Assembly: GCA_019114885.1 (NCBI GenBank)
Contig: DXEQ01000065.1
Span: forward strand, 1 to 33,850
Source of the DNA: Candidatus Anaerobutyricum stercoripullorum
GTDB lineage: Bacteria; Bacillota; Clostridia; Lachnospirales; Lachnospiraceae
DNA: 33,850 nt
Direction of reading: 5' to 3'
Under the pieces are notes generated by a model. It was not told the DNA's origin. It made no database searches and saw only the letters and a list, made by a program, of their open reading frames with translations. Shown one piece after another: positions 21,913 to 29,562 of this stretch. The translations under genes and the position numbers were made by a program. Position 1 is the stretch's first letter, and the number at the start of each line of letters is the position of its first letter.

Positions 21913-23388
21913 TCAGTAGCTCTTATAAGGCTTCTCCATCAATTTGACAAACTCATATAATGTCATAACGGCAACGCCGGTACCGCCTTTGGAGTAGATC
22001 TCCACGTCGGCGTCAGAATCAGAGGTGCCGGCAATGTCCATGTGGATCCACGGCTTCCTCTCCACGAACTCATTTAGGAACCGGGCGGCTGCGATGGCGC
22101 CGCACTGGGTGCCGCAGTTGGCGATATCCGCCACGGAAGAAGCGTTGAGATCCTTATACTCATCATCTCCCAGAGGCATCCGCCAGATATTCTCGCCTGC
22201 GAGGATGGAAGCCTGTACCAGTTTGGCTACCAGATCGTCACTGTTGCTGAACACGCCGGTGTAACGGCTGCCCAGAGCAGTCTGGCAGGCGCCGGTCAGT
22301 GTGGCCACGTCGATGAGAGAGGTGGCGCCGCATTCACGGATGGCGTAGGTGATGGCGTCAGCCAGAGCCATACGTCCCTCGGCGTCCGTATTGACAACTT
22401 CGATATATTTACCGTTCATGGACTGTACGATATCCCCTGTCCGCATGGCCTCGCCGGAGATCATGTTCTCGCAGGCCGGGATGACAGCGGTCACGTTGAT
22501 GCCCAGCTTGGACTGGGCGATGGCGCCCATGGCAGCGATGACAGCGGCAGCGCCGCCCATATCACCCTGCATACCTTTCAGACCGGCGGCAGACTTCAGA
22601 TTATATCCGCCGGCATCGAAGCAGATGCCCTTACCGATCAGGGCAATCTTCTCCTCGTCGGTCACACGTCCGTTATATTCCATGACGATACATTTCGGCG
22701 GCTGGGCGGAACCCTGTGCCACCGACAGGAAGGCGTGCATGCCCAGGGCCTCGCAGTCTTCCTTCTCCAGAATCGTACATTTGATATTGTGCTTGTCGCA
22801 GACTTCCGTTGCCGCGTCGGCTAAAGCGGCCGGGGTCATTACATTTGCAGGCTCATTGATCAGATCACGGGCCAGCGCAACGGCGGAAGCCATCATGTGG
22901 GAATACTGCTCCTCCTTCTTGAAGGAAGCGGAATCCACACCGGTGAGAATCCCCAGATTCAGCTCCGGCGCGTCCTTCTTGTCACAGTGATATTTATCAA
23001 AGGAATAGTCCGCAAGGAGAATTCCTCTCATGGCAGAATTCAGCCAATAGGAGACGTCGTCTCCGATGGCAGTCATCAGAAGGTTGCGGCCTTTCAGCCT
23101 TCTGGCCTCTTTTAAAGCGGCCCCGAACTGGAGCTGATATCTTCTCGGTGAAGCATGCTCCGGAATGCCGATAAAAATCAGATTATAATAAGGCTGTCCC
23201 TGATAAGAGAAATCCTTGCCGCGAAGTCCGTACACCTTGCTCCCACCAACCAGGTCGTCATCCTGAAGACCCTTAAAAATCTCGCTGACTTTGCCAAGTT
23301 CAATGCTCAGACGGTTTTTATGGTTATATGTAACGAGCAATGTATCAAATTCGTAATCCTCCAGGTCTACGAGACGTTGTATTTGCAT
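21913..23388 (-). CDS. pepA: Leucyl aminopeptidase, M17 family
   Basis: A 491-residue cytosolic aminopeptidase, normal length for M17. The start ATG at 23388 follows GGAAAGGAGTG. The N-terminal ~165 residues are the regulatory/macro-like domain. The catalytic domain shows GKGICFDAGGYNLK (metal-binding Lys and Asp plus catalytic Lys), MQGDMGGAAAV (metal Asp) and the M17 signature NTDAEGRMALADA (metal Asp/Glu, catalytic Arg). It would remove N-terminal residues from peptides in protein turnover, probably as a two-metal hexamer. A -10 TATACT lies on the - strand at 23442-23447 without a good -35. It is transcribed divergently from citrate synthase. Confidence 0.93.
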   Translation of the reverse strand: MQIQRLVDLEDYEFDTLLVTYNHKNRLSIELGKVSEIFKGLQDDDLVGGSKVYGLRGKDFSYQGQPYYNLIFIGIPEHASPRRYQLQFGAALKEARRLKGRNLLMTAIGDDVSYWLNSAMRGILLADYSFDKYHCDKKDAPELNLGILTGVDSASFKKEEQYSHMMASAVALARDLINEPANVMTPAALADAATEVCDKHNIKCTILEKEDCEALGMHAFLSVAQGSAQPPKCIVMEYNGRVTDEEKIALIGKGICFDAGGYNLKSAAGLKGMQGDMGGAAAVIAAMGAIAQSKLGINVTAVIPACENMISGEAMRTGDIVQSMNGKYIEVVNTDAEGRMALADAITYAIRECGATSLIDVATLTGACQTALGSRYTGVFSNSDDLVAKLVQASILAGENIWRMPLGDDEYKDLNASSVADIANCGTQCGAIAAARFLNEFVERKPWIHMDIAGTSDSDADVEIYSKGGTGVAVMTLYEFVKLMEKPYKSY

Positions 23389-23654
23389 TTTGATACACTC
23401 CTTTCCTAATATCGTACTTCCCCCTTATAAAAGATAAATTAAGTATAGCACAATTGAATTTTGAAAAACAGAAAAAACTTGTAGATAATACATAAATTTT
23501 TAGTGATAGAAAATGGATTTTTGCATAAACTTTTTAGAAACAGGGTAATTTTTTGGCAGTTTTTGTTTTTGTGAAGACGGCCCAAAAGGGAAGAGTACGC
23601 CGCGCCTGCCGCCCCGGAAAGAAGGGGGAGCCTGTCAGATGTCATGAACAAAGA

Positions 23655-23683
23655 TTGACAAAGGAAAAATCCGGCAGTATAAT
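23655..23683 (+). promoter_or_regulatory. Perfect consensus promoter of the citrate synthase-marR operon
   Basis: -35 TTGACA (23655-23660), 17-bp spacer, -10 TATAAT (23678-23683). It lies in the 449-bp gap between divergent pepA and gltA. Leftwards the gap is A/T-rich with the weak pepA promoter; rightwards it holds the operator and structured leader listed separately. Confidence 0.9.
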
Positions 23684-23700
23684 AATTAACATAGTTAATT
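23684..23700. promoter_or_regulatory. Palindromic operator at the transcription start of gltA
   Basis: AATTAAC-ATA-GTTAATT is a perfect 7+3+7 inverted repeat directly after the -10 box, covering the expected transcription start. An A/T-rich palindrome in this position is typical of MarR-family sites, and a MarR gene is the second gene of the operon, so autorepression is the simplest reading. Confidence 0.7.
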
Positions 23701-23723
23701 AACAACGGTAACTATCTGAGTGA

Positions 23724-23802
23724 GCTGTGCGAAGGCAGCGGGCAGTGAGATTAGCCGGGCTGGTCCGGCTCTGACATGTTACATCCGCACGTTACGCACA
23801 GC
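23724..23802 (+). promoter_or_regulatory. Structured 5' leader of gltA
   Basis: GCTGTGCG (23724-23731) pairs perfectly with CGCACAGC (23795-23802), enclosing an inner hairpin AGCCGG-GCTGGT-CCGGCT (23753-23770). The closed domain is ~80 nt and lies 35 nt before the gltA start. No riboswitch class is recognised. Confidence 0.5.
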
Positions 23803-23837
23803 CTGTATGACGACATAGAGAAAGGGGACTGACAGAC

Positions 23838-25208
23838 ATGAATGAGTATTCTGCAATGACACCGGAGATCCAGGAACTGGCCGCCATCTGCATGGAACAC
23901 GGCAATATACCGGCAGGGTTATATGACACCTACCATGTTCTCCGGGGTTTGAGAGACGTAAACGGAAAAGGTGTTCTGGCGGGATTGACGGACATTTCTA
24001 CTATCACCGCCTCAAAGATTGTGGATGGAAAGAGTGTTCCCTGCGAAGGCGAGCTGCGCTACCGGGGATACGACATCAAGGACCTGGTATCCGGATTCGC
24101 GAAGGAGGAGCGGTTCGGCTTTGAGGAGACGGCATTTTTGATTCTGTTCGGACGTCTGCCGGATAAGAAGGAGCTTGCTGACTTTGAGAAGCTTCTGGGC
24201 AGATACCGGACTCTGCCGACCAACTTTGTGCGGGACGTCATCATGAAGGCACCGAGCAAGGATATGATGAACACTCTGCAGAGAAGTATCCTGACACTCT
24301 ACAGCTACGACGATATGGCGGACAACATCCAGATTGACAACGTACTCCGCCAGTGTCTCCAGCTGATCAGCACCATGCCGATGCTGGCCGTGTACGGCTA
24401 TCAGGCCTACAACCACTATGTGGAGGGCAAGAGCTTCTACGTACATTCGGCCAAGCCGGAATTATCCACAGCGGAGAATATCCTGCGTCTGCTTCGTCCG
24501 GATAAGAAGTATACGAAGCTGGAGGCAAGGATCCTTGATATCGCCCTTGTGCTTCACATGGATCACGGCGGCGGTAATAACTCCACATTTACCGACCATG
24601 TGGTGACTTCCTCCGGAACGGACACCTACTCGGCCATCGCCGCAGCCCTGGCCTCCTTGAAGGGACCGAAGCACGGCGGCGCCAACCTGAAGGTGACCCG
24701 GATGTTTGACGAGATGAAGGCGGAAGTCAAAGACTGGAAGGATGAGGACGAGATCAAGAACTATCTGCTGAAGCTTCTGAACAAGGAGGCATTTGACCAC
24801 AGCGGACTGATCTATGGTATGGGACATGCCGTGTACTCCATCTCCGACCCGCGTGCGCAGATCTTCAAGGGATATCTGGGCAAGCTGGCCGTGGAAGAAG
24901 GCTGCGAAGAAGAGTTCCACTTCTACGAGACCGTGGAGCGTCTGGCGACAGAACTGATCAGCAGCCGCAGAAAGATTTACAAAGGCGTCAGCGCCAATAT
25001 CGACTTTTACAGTGGATTTATGTATCGTATGCTTGGTCTTCCGGATCAGCTCTTCACACCGATGTTCGCCGTGGCCCGTGTGGTCGGCTGGAGCGCGCAC
25101 CGTATCGAGGAACTTATGAACTGCGATAAGATCATCCGTCCGGCATACCAGAGCATCGCAGCAGAGAAAACGTATGTGCCGATGTCCGAGAGGACGGCAG
25201 CAGAGTAA
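23838..25208 (+). CDS. gltA: Citrate synthase
   Basis: A 456-residue citrate/2-methylcitrate synthase that condenses oxaloacetate with acetyl-CoA. The start ATG at 23838 follows GAAAGGGGACTGA. Catalytic residues are visible: the first His in HMDHGGGNNSTF (~240), the second in YGMGHAVYSISDPRA (~330), and the Asp in ANIDFYSGFMY (~388). KHGGANLKV and ARVVGWSAHRIEE are further family blocks. In a fermentative clostridium its likely role is glutamate precursor synthesis through a partial TCA branch; the neighbouring genes do not include aconitase or isocitrate dehydrogenase. It is co-transcribed with the MarR gene 24 bp downstream. Confidence 0.95.
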   Translation: MNEYSAMTPEIQELAAICMEHGNIPAGLYDTYHVLRGLRDVNGKGVLAGLTDISTITASKIVDGKSVPCEGELRYRGYDIKDLVSGFAKEERFGFEETAFLILFGRLPDKKELADFEKLLGRYRTLPTNFVRDVIMKAPSKDMMNTLQRSILTLYSYDDMADNIQIDNVLRQCLQLISTMPMLAVYGYQAYNHYVEGKSFYVHSAKPELSTAENILRLLRPDKKYTKLEARILDIALVLHMDHGGGNNSTFTDHVVTSSGTDTYSAIAAALASLKGPKHGGANLKVTRMFDEMKAEVKDWKDEDEIKNYLLKLLNKEAFDHSGLIYGMGHAVYSISDPRAQIFKGYLGKLAVEEGCEEEFHFYETVERLATELISSRRKIYKGVSANIDFYSGFMYRMLGLPDQLFTPMFAVARVVGWSAHRIEELMNCDKIIRPAYQSIAAEKTYVPMSERTAAE

Positions 25209-25232
25209 CAGCCGGCACATCTGGGAGGAAAT

Positions 25233-25790
25233 ATGGAATTCGAAGAAGCAGGATCATCGAAACAAAGTGCACAGCAGATCATAAAAGAAAAAGCAGCCGG
25301 AGAGGGACCGGAAGATGCGGAGCAAGACCGCGCCTGTGAGCAGAAAGTCTGCGCCGACGATTATAAGGAGCTGATCGTGCAGATGCGCAAGGCACATATC
25401 CTCTTTCAGCAGATGAGCAGTATCCCGCTGGGAGAGCTGACCATGCTGCTGGCCATCAGCCGCCAGTCAGAGCGACTCGGGGCCGTCCGGGTCTCTGGAC
25501 TCGGGGCCGCCATGCGGCTGTCCCGGCCGGCCGTCTCGCGGATGCTCCACACCCTGGAGAAAAAGGGCTGCATCCAGATGAAGAACGGCGAGGAAGATCA
25601 GCGCTACGTCTACGTCTCCCTCACGGAAAAAGGACGGGAAGTCCTTCACCGGGAGATGCACGGCGGCTACTGCATCCTGGAGCGGGTGCGGGAGCGGATG
25701 GGCGGTCAGTGCCTGCATGAATATCTGGATTATTGCGAGAGGTTTCATGAGATTCTGTCAGAAGAGATTATAAAACTGAATAAGAAATGA
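25233..25790 (+). CDS. MarR-family transcriptional regulator (185 aa)
   Basis: The start ATG at 25233 follows GGGAGGAAAT. Residues ~1-45 are a charged N-terminal extension rich in Glu, Gln and Lys. The winged helix spans ~65-135 (VSGLGAAMRLSRPAVSRMLHTLEKKGCIQ for helix-turn-helix, EEDQRYVYVSLTEKGREVL for the wing). The C-terminal helices (~140-185) form the dimerisation region. It follows citrate synthase by 24 bp and is probably its co-transcribed repressor, acting at the palindrome 23684-23700. Effector unknown. A terminator follows at 25863-25905. Confidence 0.9.
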   Translation: MEFEEAGSSKQSAQQIIKEKAAGEGPEDAEQDRACEQKVCADDYKELIVQMRKAHILFQQMSSIPLGELTMLLAISRQSERLGAVRVSGLGAAMRLSRPAVSRMLHTLEKKGCIQMKNGEEDQRYVYVSLTEKGREVLHREMHGGYCILERVRERMGGQCLHEYLDYCERFHEILSEEIIKLNKK

Positions 25791-25862
25791 GGAGATACAT
25801 TTTTTTCCGTGTGAAAGGCTGACGGATCCGTGTCAGAAGATAACGGGAAAATGTAACAAAAT

Positions 25863-25905
25863 AGCCACAGAAACCAGTGAAATACCGGTCTCTGTGGCTT
25901 TTTTT
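25863..25905 (+). terminator. Terminator of the gltA-marR operon
   Basis: AGCCACAGA (25863-25871) pairs with TCTGTGGCT (25891-25899), with additional inner CC/GG pairs, then a seven-T run. It separates the operon from the convergent transaldolase gene. Confidence 0.92.
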
Positions 25906-25949
25906 GTCCGGAAATGTATTGGCCCGGAACGAAAGTTGTCTGCAAACGA

Positions 25950-26603
25950 CTACTCTCCGAAGACAGCGATATAGTCTTTCTTAAACTTCTCGATACCTGC
26001 GTCGGTCAGCGGGTGTTTGGTCATCATCTCGATCACGTTGTAAGGAACGGTCGCAATATCCGCTCCGGCAAGAGCACAGTCTGTCACATGAACCGGATTG
26101 CGGACGCTGGCCGCGATGATCTCGGTGTCGATGCCGGCCACAGCGAAGATCTCCGCGATCTCCCGGATCAGGTCCACGCCGCGCACGCTGATATCGTCCA
26201 GTCTGCCCAGGAACGGGGATACGTAAGTTGCGCCCGCTCTGGCTGCCAGCAGCGCCTGATTGGCGGTAAAGATGAGAGTCACGTTGGTCTTTACGCCCTC
26301 AGCGCTCAGCACCTTGACAGCCTTAAGACCTTCTACCGTCATAGGAATCTTAACAACCATGTTCGGATGGATGGAAGCAATCTCCCGGCCTTCTTCGATC
26401 ATACCCTCGGCGGTCGTGGTGGTCGCCTTGACCTCGCCGCTGATCGGACCGTCCACGATGGTGGTGATCTCTTTGATCACTTCTTCAAAATCCCGGCCTT
26501 CCTTGGCGATCAGGGACGGATTCGTGGTCACGCCGCAGATCACGCCCATGTCGTTGGCCTTGCGGATATCTTCTACCTTAGCTGTGTCAATAAAAAATCT
26601 CAT
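25950..26603 (-). CDS. Small transaldolase / fructose-6-phosphate aldolase family (217 aa)
   Basis: The start is the ATG at 26603 (MRFFIDTAKVEDIRK) after GAGGAGGAC; an in-frame ATG seven codons upstream precedes that ribosome binding site and is rejected. The 217-residue length and the motifs GVTTNPSLIAKEG (~25-37), MVVKIPMT with the Schiff-base lysine (~85) and TNVTLIFTANQALLAARAGATYVSPFLGR define the short TalB/FSA class. It would transfer a dihydroxyacetone unit between sugar phosphates in the non-oxidative pentose phosphate pathway, or act as fructose-6-phosphate aldolase; sequence reading alone does not separate the two. It is preceded by a leader hairpin at 26635-26669. Confidence 0.93.
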   Translation of the reverse strand: MRFFIDTAKVEDIRKANDMGVICGVTTNPSLIAKEGRDFEEVIKEITTIVDGPISGEVKATTTTAEGMIEEGREIASIHPNMVVKIPMTVEGLKAVKVLSAEGVKTNVTLIFTANQALLAARAGATYVSPFLGRLDDISVRGVDLIREIAEIFAVAGIDTEIIAASVRNPVHVTDCALAGADIATVPYNVIEMMTKHPLTDAGIEKFKKDYIAVFGE

Positions 26604-26634
26604 AATACAGTCCTCCTCATACATGTATTGCCCT

Positions 26635-26669
26635 GATGCCTGCGTCTGATCATGTAACTGGCAGGCATC
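26635..26669. other. Hairpin between mazG and the transaldolase gene
   Basis: GATGCCTGC (26635-26643) and GCAGGCATC (26661-26669) are perfect 9-bp arms with a 17-nt loop. On the - strand it lies in the transaldolase leader. A second, A/T-only stem (TTTTCTT-AAA-AAGAAAA, 26695-26711) lies just after the mazG stop and may be a weak terminator. Confidence 0.5.
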
Positions 26670-26722
26670 GTATGTAAAAGTATCTATTGCAACATTTTCT
26701 TAAAAAGAAAAATGAAGTTGCC

Positions 26723-27472
26723 CTATTGTGGCGGTAATTGCCCCGCAGTCTTAATAAACCGCTCCGTTTCCTCCGTCAGCGCCATCTCGCTGTGCAGGTT
26801 GTAAAGGGCCGCCAGCTTATTTACCGCAAAAAGTGTCTCGCCCAGCCGCCGGGAGAGGGCGTCGTCTTCCTGCCCCGCAGCCTGCTGCAGCCGGACCACC
26901 GACTCCAGAATCTCCTTGAAGATCTCTTCCTCCCGAAGAGCGATAAGGCCCCGCTTCCCGGCCTTCTTTAACACCTTCTGGCTGCGGATGAGCGCCGGAA
27001 AGGCGGCCGGTACATTGGCAAGTTCCGCGGCAATGGCTCCGGCATCTCCCGATTGGGATTGTGCTGCAGCCGCCTGGGCTTCCCGATGCTCCTGTTCCTT
27101 GATGGCCTCCCAGGCCGCCCGCCGCTCCTCGTCGCTTGCATAGGTCTCCCCGCCAAACACATGCGGGTGCCGCCGGATCATCTTCCTCGTGATGCCGTCG
27201 ATCACATCCTCCAGGGTGAATTCCCCGCTCTCCTCGGCAATCTGGCTGTGCAGCATCACCTGCAGCAGCAGATCCCCCAGTTCTTCACACAGATTTGCCG
27301 GGTTGCCGGTGGCGGTCAGGTCGCTCACCGCCTGATTGACCTCATAGGCCTCCTCTATGGTATTCCCCTTCATGCTCTCGTGGGTCTGCGCCTTATCCCA
27401 GGGACAGCCGTTCTCGCCACGCAGGGCGGCCACGACAGCATGCAGTTCCTCAAAAGTAAATTGTCTGTCCAT
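26723..27472 (-). CDS. mazG: MazG nucleoside triphosphate pyrophosphohydrolase
   Basis: A 249-residue MazG protein with two MazG folds. The N-terminal domain shows CPWDKAQTHESM, the metal-binding EExxE region in NTIEEAYEV and the EELGDLLLQVMLHSQIA helix, followed by RKMIRRHPHVFGG. The second half is a more diverged repeat (AFPALIRSQKVLKKAGKRG ... ETLFAVNKLAALY), separated by an Ala/Gln-rich linker. It hydrolyses NTPs and dNTPs to monophosphates plus PPi, as a house-cleaning and stress-response enzyme. The leader contains GGGACA/TGTCCC arms (27503-27508, 27516-27521). Length matches the E. coli-type two-domain enzyme. Confidence 0.94.
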   Translation of the reverse strand: MDRQFTFEELHAVVAALRGENGCPWDKAQTHESMKGNTIEEAYEVNQAVSDLTATGNPANLCEELGDLLLQVMLHSQIAEESGEFTLEDVIDGITRKMIRRHPHVFGGETYASDEERRAAWEAIKEQEHREAQAAAAQSQSGDAGAIAAELANVPAAFPALIRSQKVLKKAGKRGLIALREEEIFKEILESVVRLQQAAGQEDDALSRRLGETLFAVNKLAALYNLHSEMALTEETERFIKTAGQLPPQ

Positions 27473-27615
27473 CTTGTACTCCGTTTCAATGATTCGATAT
27501 CCGGGACAAAAAACATGTCCCCTTTAATATACAGATTGTTATGGCAACGCACGAAAGGTCCGTTCCTCTGGTATTTATTATAGCAATATGACCGGAAAAA
27601 ATCCATGCACTTTTC

Positions 27616-27643
27616 TTGTGTTTTGACAGGAATCTATTATAAT
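27616..27643 (+). promoter_or_regulatory. Promoter of the glycerophosphotransferase operon
   Basis: -35 TTGTGT (27616-27621), 16-bp spacer, -10 TATAAT (27638-27643). A TTGACA nearby is only about 10 bp from the -10 and is not used in this reading. The ~105-nt leader contains a CCGTG-TTCG-CACGG tetraloop hairpin (27698-27711). Confidence 0.6.
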
Positions 27644-27753
27644 AGTCAGTAATACAGCATGACGATTCGGCAATCTGCCCCGGACCGGCGCAGACACCGT
27701 GTTCGCACGGGCAGACGCATGACAAAAATCGTTATGGATCTCGGGAGGGACCT

Positions 27754-29562
27754 ATGAAAAAGTTTAACTACAGAACAACCGTCAATATAAACGGCAGCCT
27801 CATGCAGCTGGGATTTCGCTGTCAGCTGCCGGAGGAAATGTGTCATAAAAAAATACGGGTGCAGGCCATCTTCGCCCAGCGCCAGGTGGACCGCCGGTTC
27901 CCTATGGAAGTCTGTATAGAAGAGAGCGAGAACGGAGCGCAGCTTCTGGCAGACGCGCAGATCGAGCTGCCTTACGTCTTTCGCCAGCCGCCGCGCCACA
28001 AGGTCGCCATCACATTTGCTCTCTGGTGCGGGACAAGGGAATGGACCCTGAACGACCAGTCATTTCCGGTGCAGCGGGAACTCTTCGCCCGCCCGGAACA
28101 GACCGGAAGAAGAAATGTGGTCACATTCGCCGGCTGCACCATCGCCCTGCCATTCCTGATCGCCCGGGCGTGGTTTTCCGAAGGAAAAGACCTCAAAAAA
28201 GCCGTCAAAAAGGCCAACGAGACCGTCTACCGCCTGAGCGGCTACAACTACAGCCCACGGCAGCGGCACACCGACTATTTTGCCGCGAAGTACGAGCAAT
28301 TCGTCAGCCGCAGCCGGACTCTCTCCGGCAATCAGGTGCTGTTTCTGTCCGAGCGCCTGCCGGAAGAGGGCGGCAACCTGCAGCGCATCCGCCAGGCCCT
28401 GTCCCAGGACCCGGACGTGGAGATCACAGAATTCATCAACACCCACACGGTGGACGCCCTGAAAAAGAAAGAACTGCGGGAATGTGCCAGAAAATGTGCC
28501 GACGCCCGCGTCATCGTGCTGGAAGACTTCTACCCGCAGCTGCACCGCCTCCACATCCGCCCGGAGACGAAGGTGGTCCAGCTCTGGCACGCCTGCGGCG
28601 CATTTAAGACCTTCGGTCTCACCCGGATGGGCAAGCCCGGCGGCGCGCCGCAAAGCTCCATGAACCACAGAAATTATGACTTTGTAAGCGTCAGCAGCGA
28701 GACCATCCGCGATATCTACGCGGAGGCCTTCGCCATCCCGACCAACAAGGTAAAGGCGCTGGGCGTGCCGCGGACGGACGCCCTCTTTGACTGGGAGCGG
28801 AAGCGAAAGACGAGAGAAGCCCTCTACGAGAAATACCCGCTCCTCAGGGACCAGAAGATCATTCTCTTCGCCCCGACCTTCCGGGGTGACGGCAACAAGG
28901 ACGCTCACTACCCGCAGGACGCCTTTGATCTGGACGCCTTCCTCGAGAAGATGCCGGAAGACACCGCCTGCATCATCAAACACCATCCGTTTGTCCATCA
29001 GCCGGTGGAGATCCCGGCCCGATGGCAGAACCGCGCGCTGGACCTGACCGGAAAAGACCACATCAATGATCTGCTGCTGATCACCGACCTGCTGATCACC
29101 GACTACAGCTCCAGCATCTTCGAGGCCGCCATCCTGGAAGTGCCGATGCTCTTCTACGCCTTCGACGAGGAGGAATACATGGCCAGCCGGGACTTCTACT
29201 TCGCCTACGAAGAGATGGTGCCGGGCCCGGTGACAAAAACCTTCCGGGAACTCTGCCGCAGGGCCTCCCGTATGGTCAGCGGCCAGTGGAACCCGGTGGA
29301 CGAGCCATGGATATTCGGGGAGGACGCAGACGGCGCGCGCCGTCCGGATGCGGACCATCCGGATGACGAGTGTGCGGAGAAGGATCTGCTGACCCGCCGC
29401 ATGGAGCGGTTCCGGGAAGCCTTCTTAAGTGCCCTGGACGGTCACAGCACCGAGCGGGTGGCAGCATATATCAAGGAGAATTATCTGAAAAATGTACCGG
29501 AATCAACCGCGGAGGCAGCGGCAGACGCGGAAAGCGGAAGAAGGTGGAAGAATGAGGAATAA
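27754..29562 (+). CDS. CDP-glycerol glycerophosphotransferase family protein (TagF/TagB-like, 602 aa)
   Basis: The start ATG at 27754 follows CGGGAGGGACCT. The N-terminal ~180 residues are a beta-rich domain. Residues ~195-560 are the Glyphos_transf fold: VVQLWHACGAFKTFG with the conserved catalytic His, KALGVPRTDALF, ILFAPTFRGDG, CIIKHHPFVHQP and the donor-binding motif LLITDYSSSIFEAAI. It would transfer glycerol-phosphate or ribitol-phosphate units from a CDP donor to build a teichoic-acid-like or phosphodiester-decorated polymer at the inner face of the membrane. It heads a run of cell-surface glycan genes and overlaps the next gene by 11 bp. Whether it primes or polymerises cannot be told from sequence. 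Confidence 0.88.
   Translation: MKKFNYRTTVNINGSLMQLGFRCQLPEEMCHKKIRVQAIFAQRQVDRRFPMEVCIEESENGAQLLADAQIELPYVFRQPPRHKVAITFALWCGTREWTLNDQSFPVQRELFARPEQTGRRNVVTFAGCTIALPFLIARAWFSEGKDLKKAVKKANETVYRLSGYNYSPRQRHTDYFAAKYEQFVSRSRTLSGNQVLFLSERLPEEGGNLQRIRQALSQDPDVEITEFINTHTVDALKKKELRECARKCADARVIVLEDFYPQLHRLHIRPETKVVQLWHACGAFKTFGLTRMGKPGGAPQSSMNHRNYDFVSVSSETIRDIYAEAFAIPTNKVKALGVPRTDALFDWERKRKTREALYEKYPLLRDQKIILFAPTFRGDGNKDAHYPQDAFDLDAFLEKMPEDTACIIKHHPFVHQPVEIPARWQNRALDLTGKDHINDLLLITDLLITDYSSSIFEAAILEVPMLFYAFDEEEYMASRDFYFAYEEMVPGPVTKTFRELCRRASRMVSGQWNPVDEPWIFGEDADGARRPDADHPDDECAEKDLLTRRMERFREAFLSALDGHSTERVAAYIKENYLKNVPESTAEAAADAESGRRWKNEE

Noticed and set aside
27626..27643. TTGACA near TATAAT upstream of the TagF-like gene taken as one promoter
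   Set aside because: The two boxes are only about 10 bp apart. TTGTGT at 27616 with 16-bp spacing is the workable -35.
27698..27711. Possible tRNA fragment in the leader of the TagF-like gene
   Set aside because: Only a CCGTG-TTCG-CACGG hairpin is present. No T-arm consensus, acceptor stem or anticodon arm can be assembled.
28060..29358. A 432-codon open frame on the - strand
   Set aside because: Shadow of the TagF-like gene, which carries family motifs. The - strand frame has no recognisable domains or ribosome binding site.
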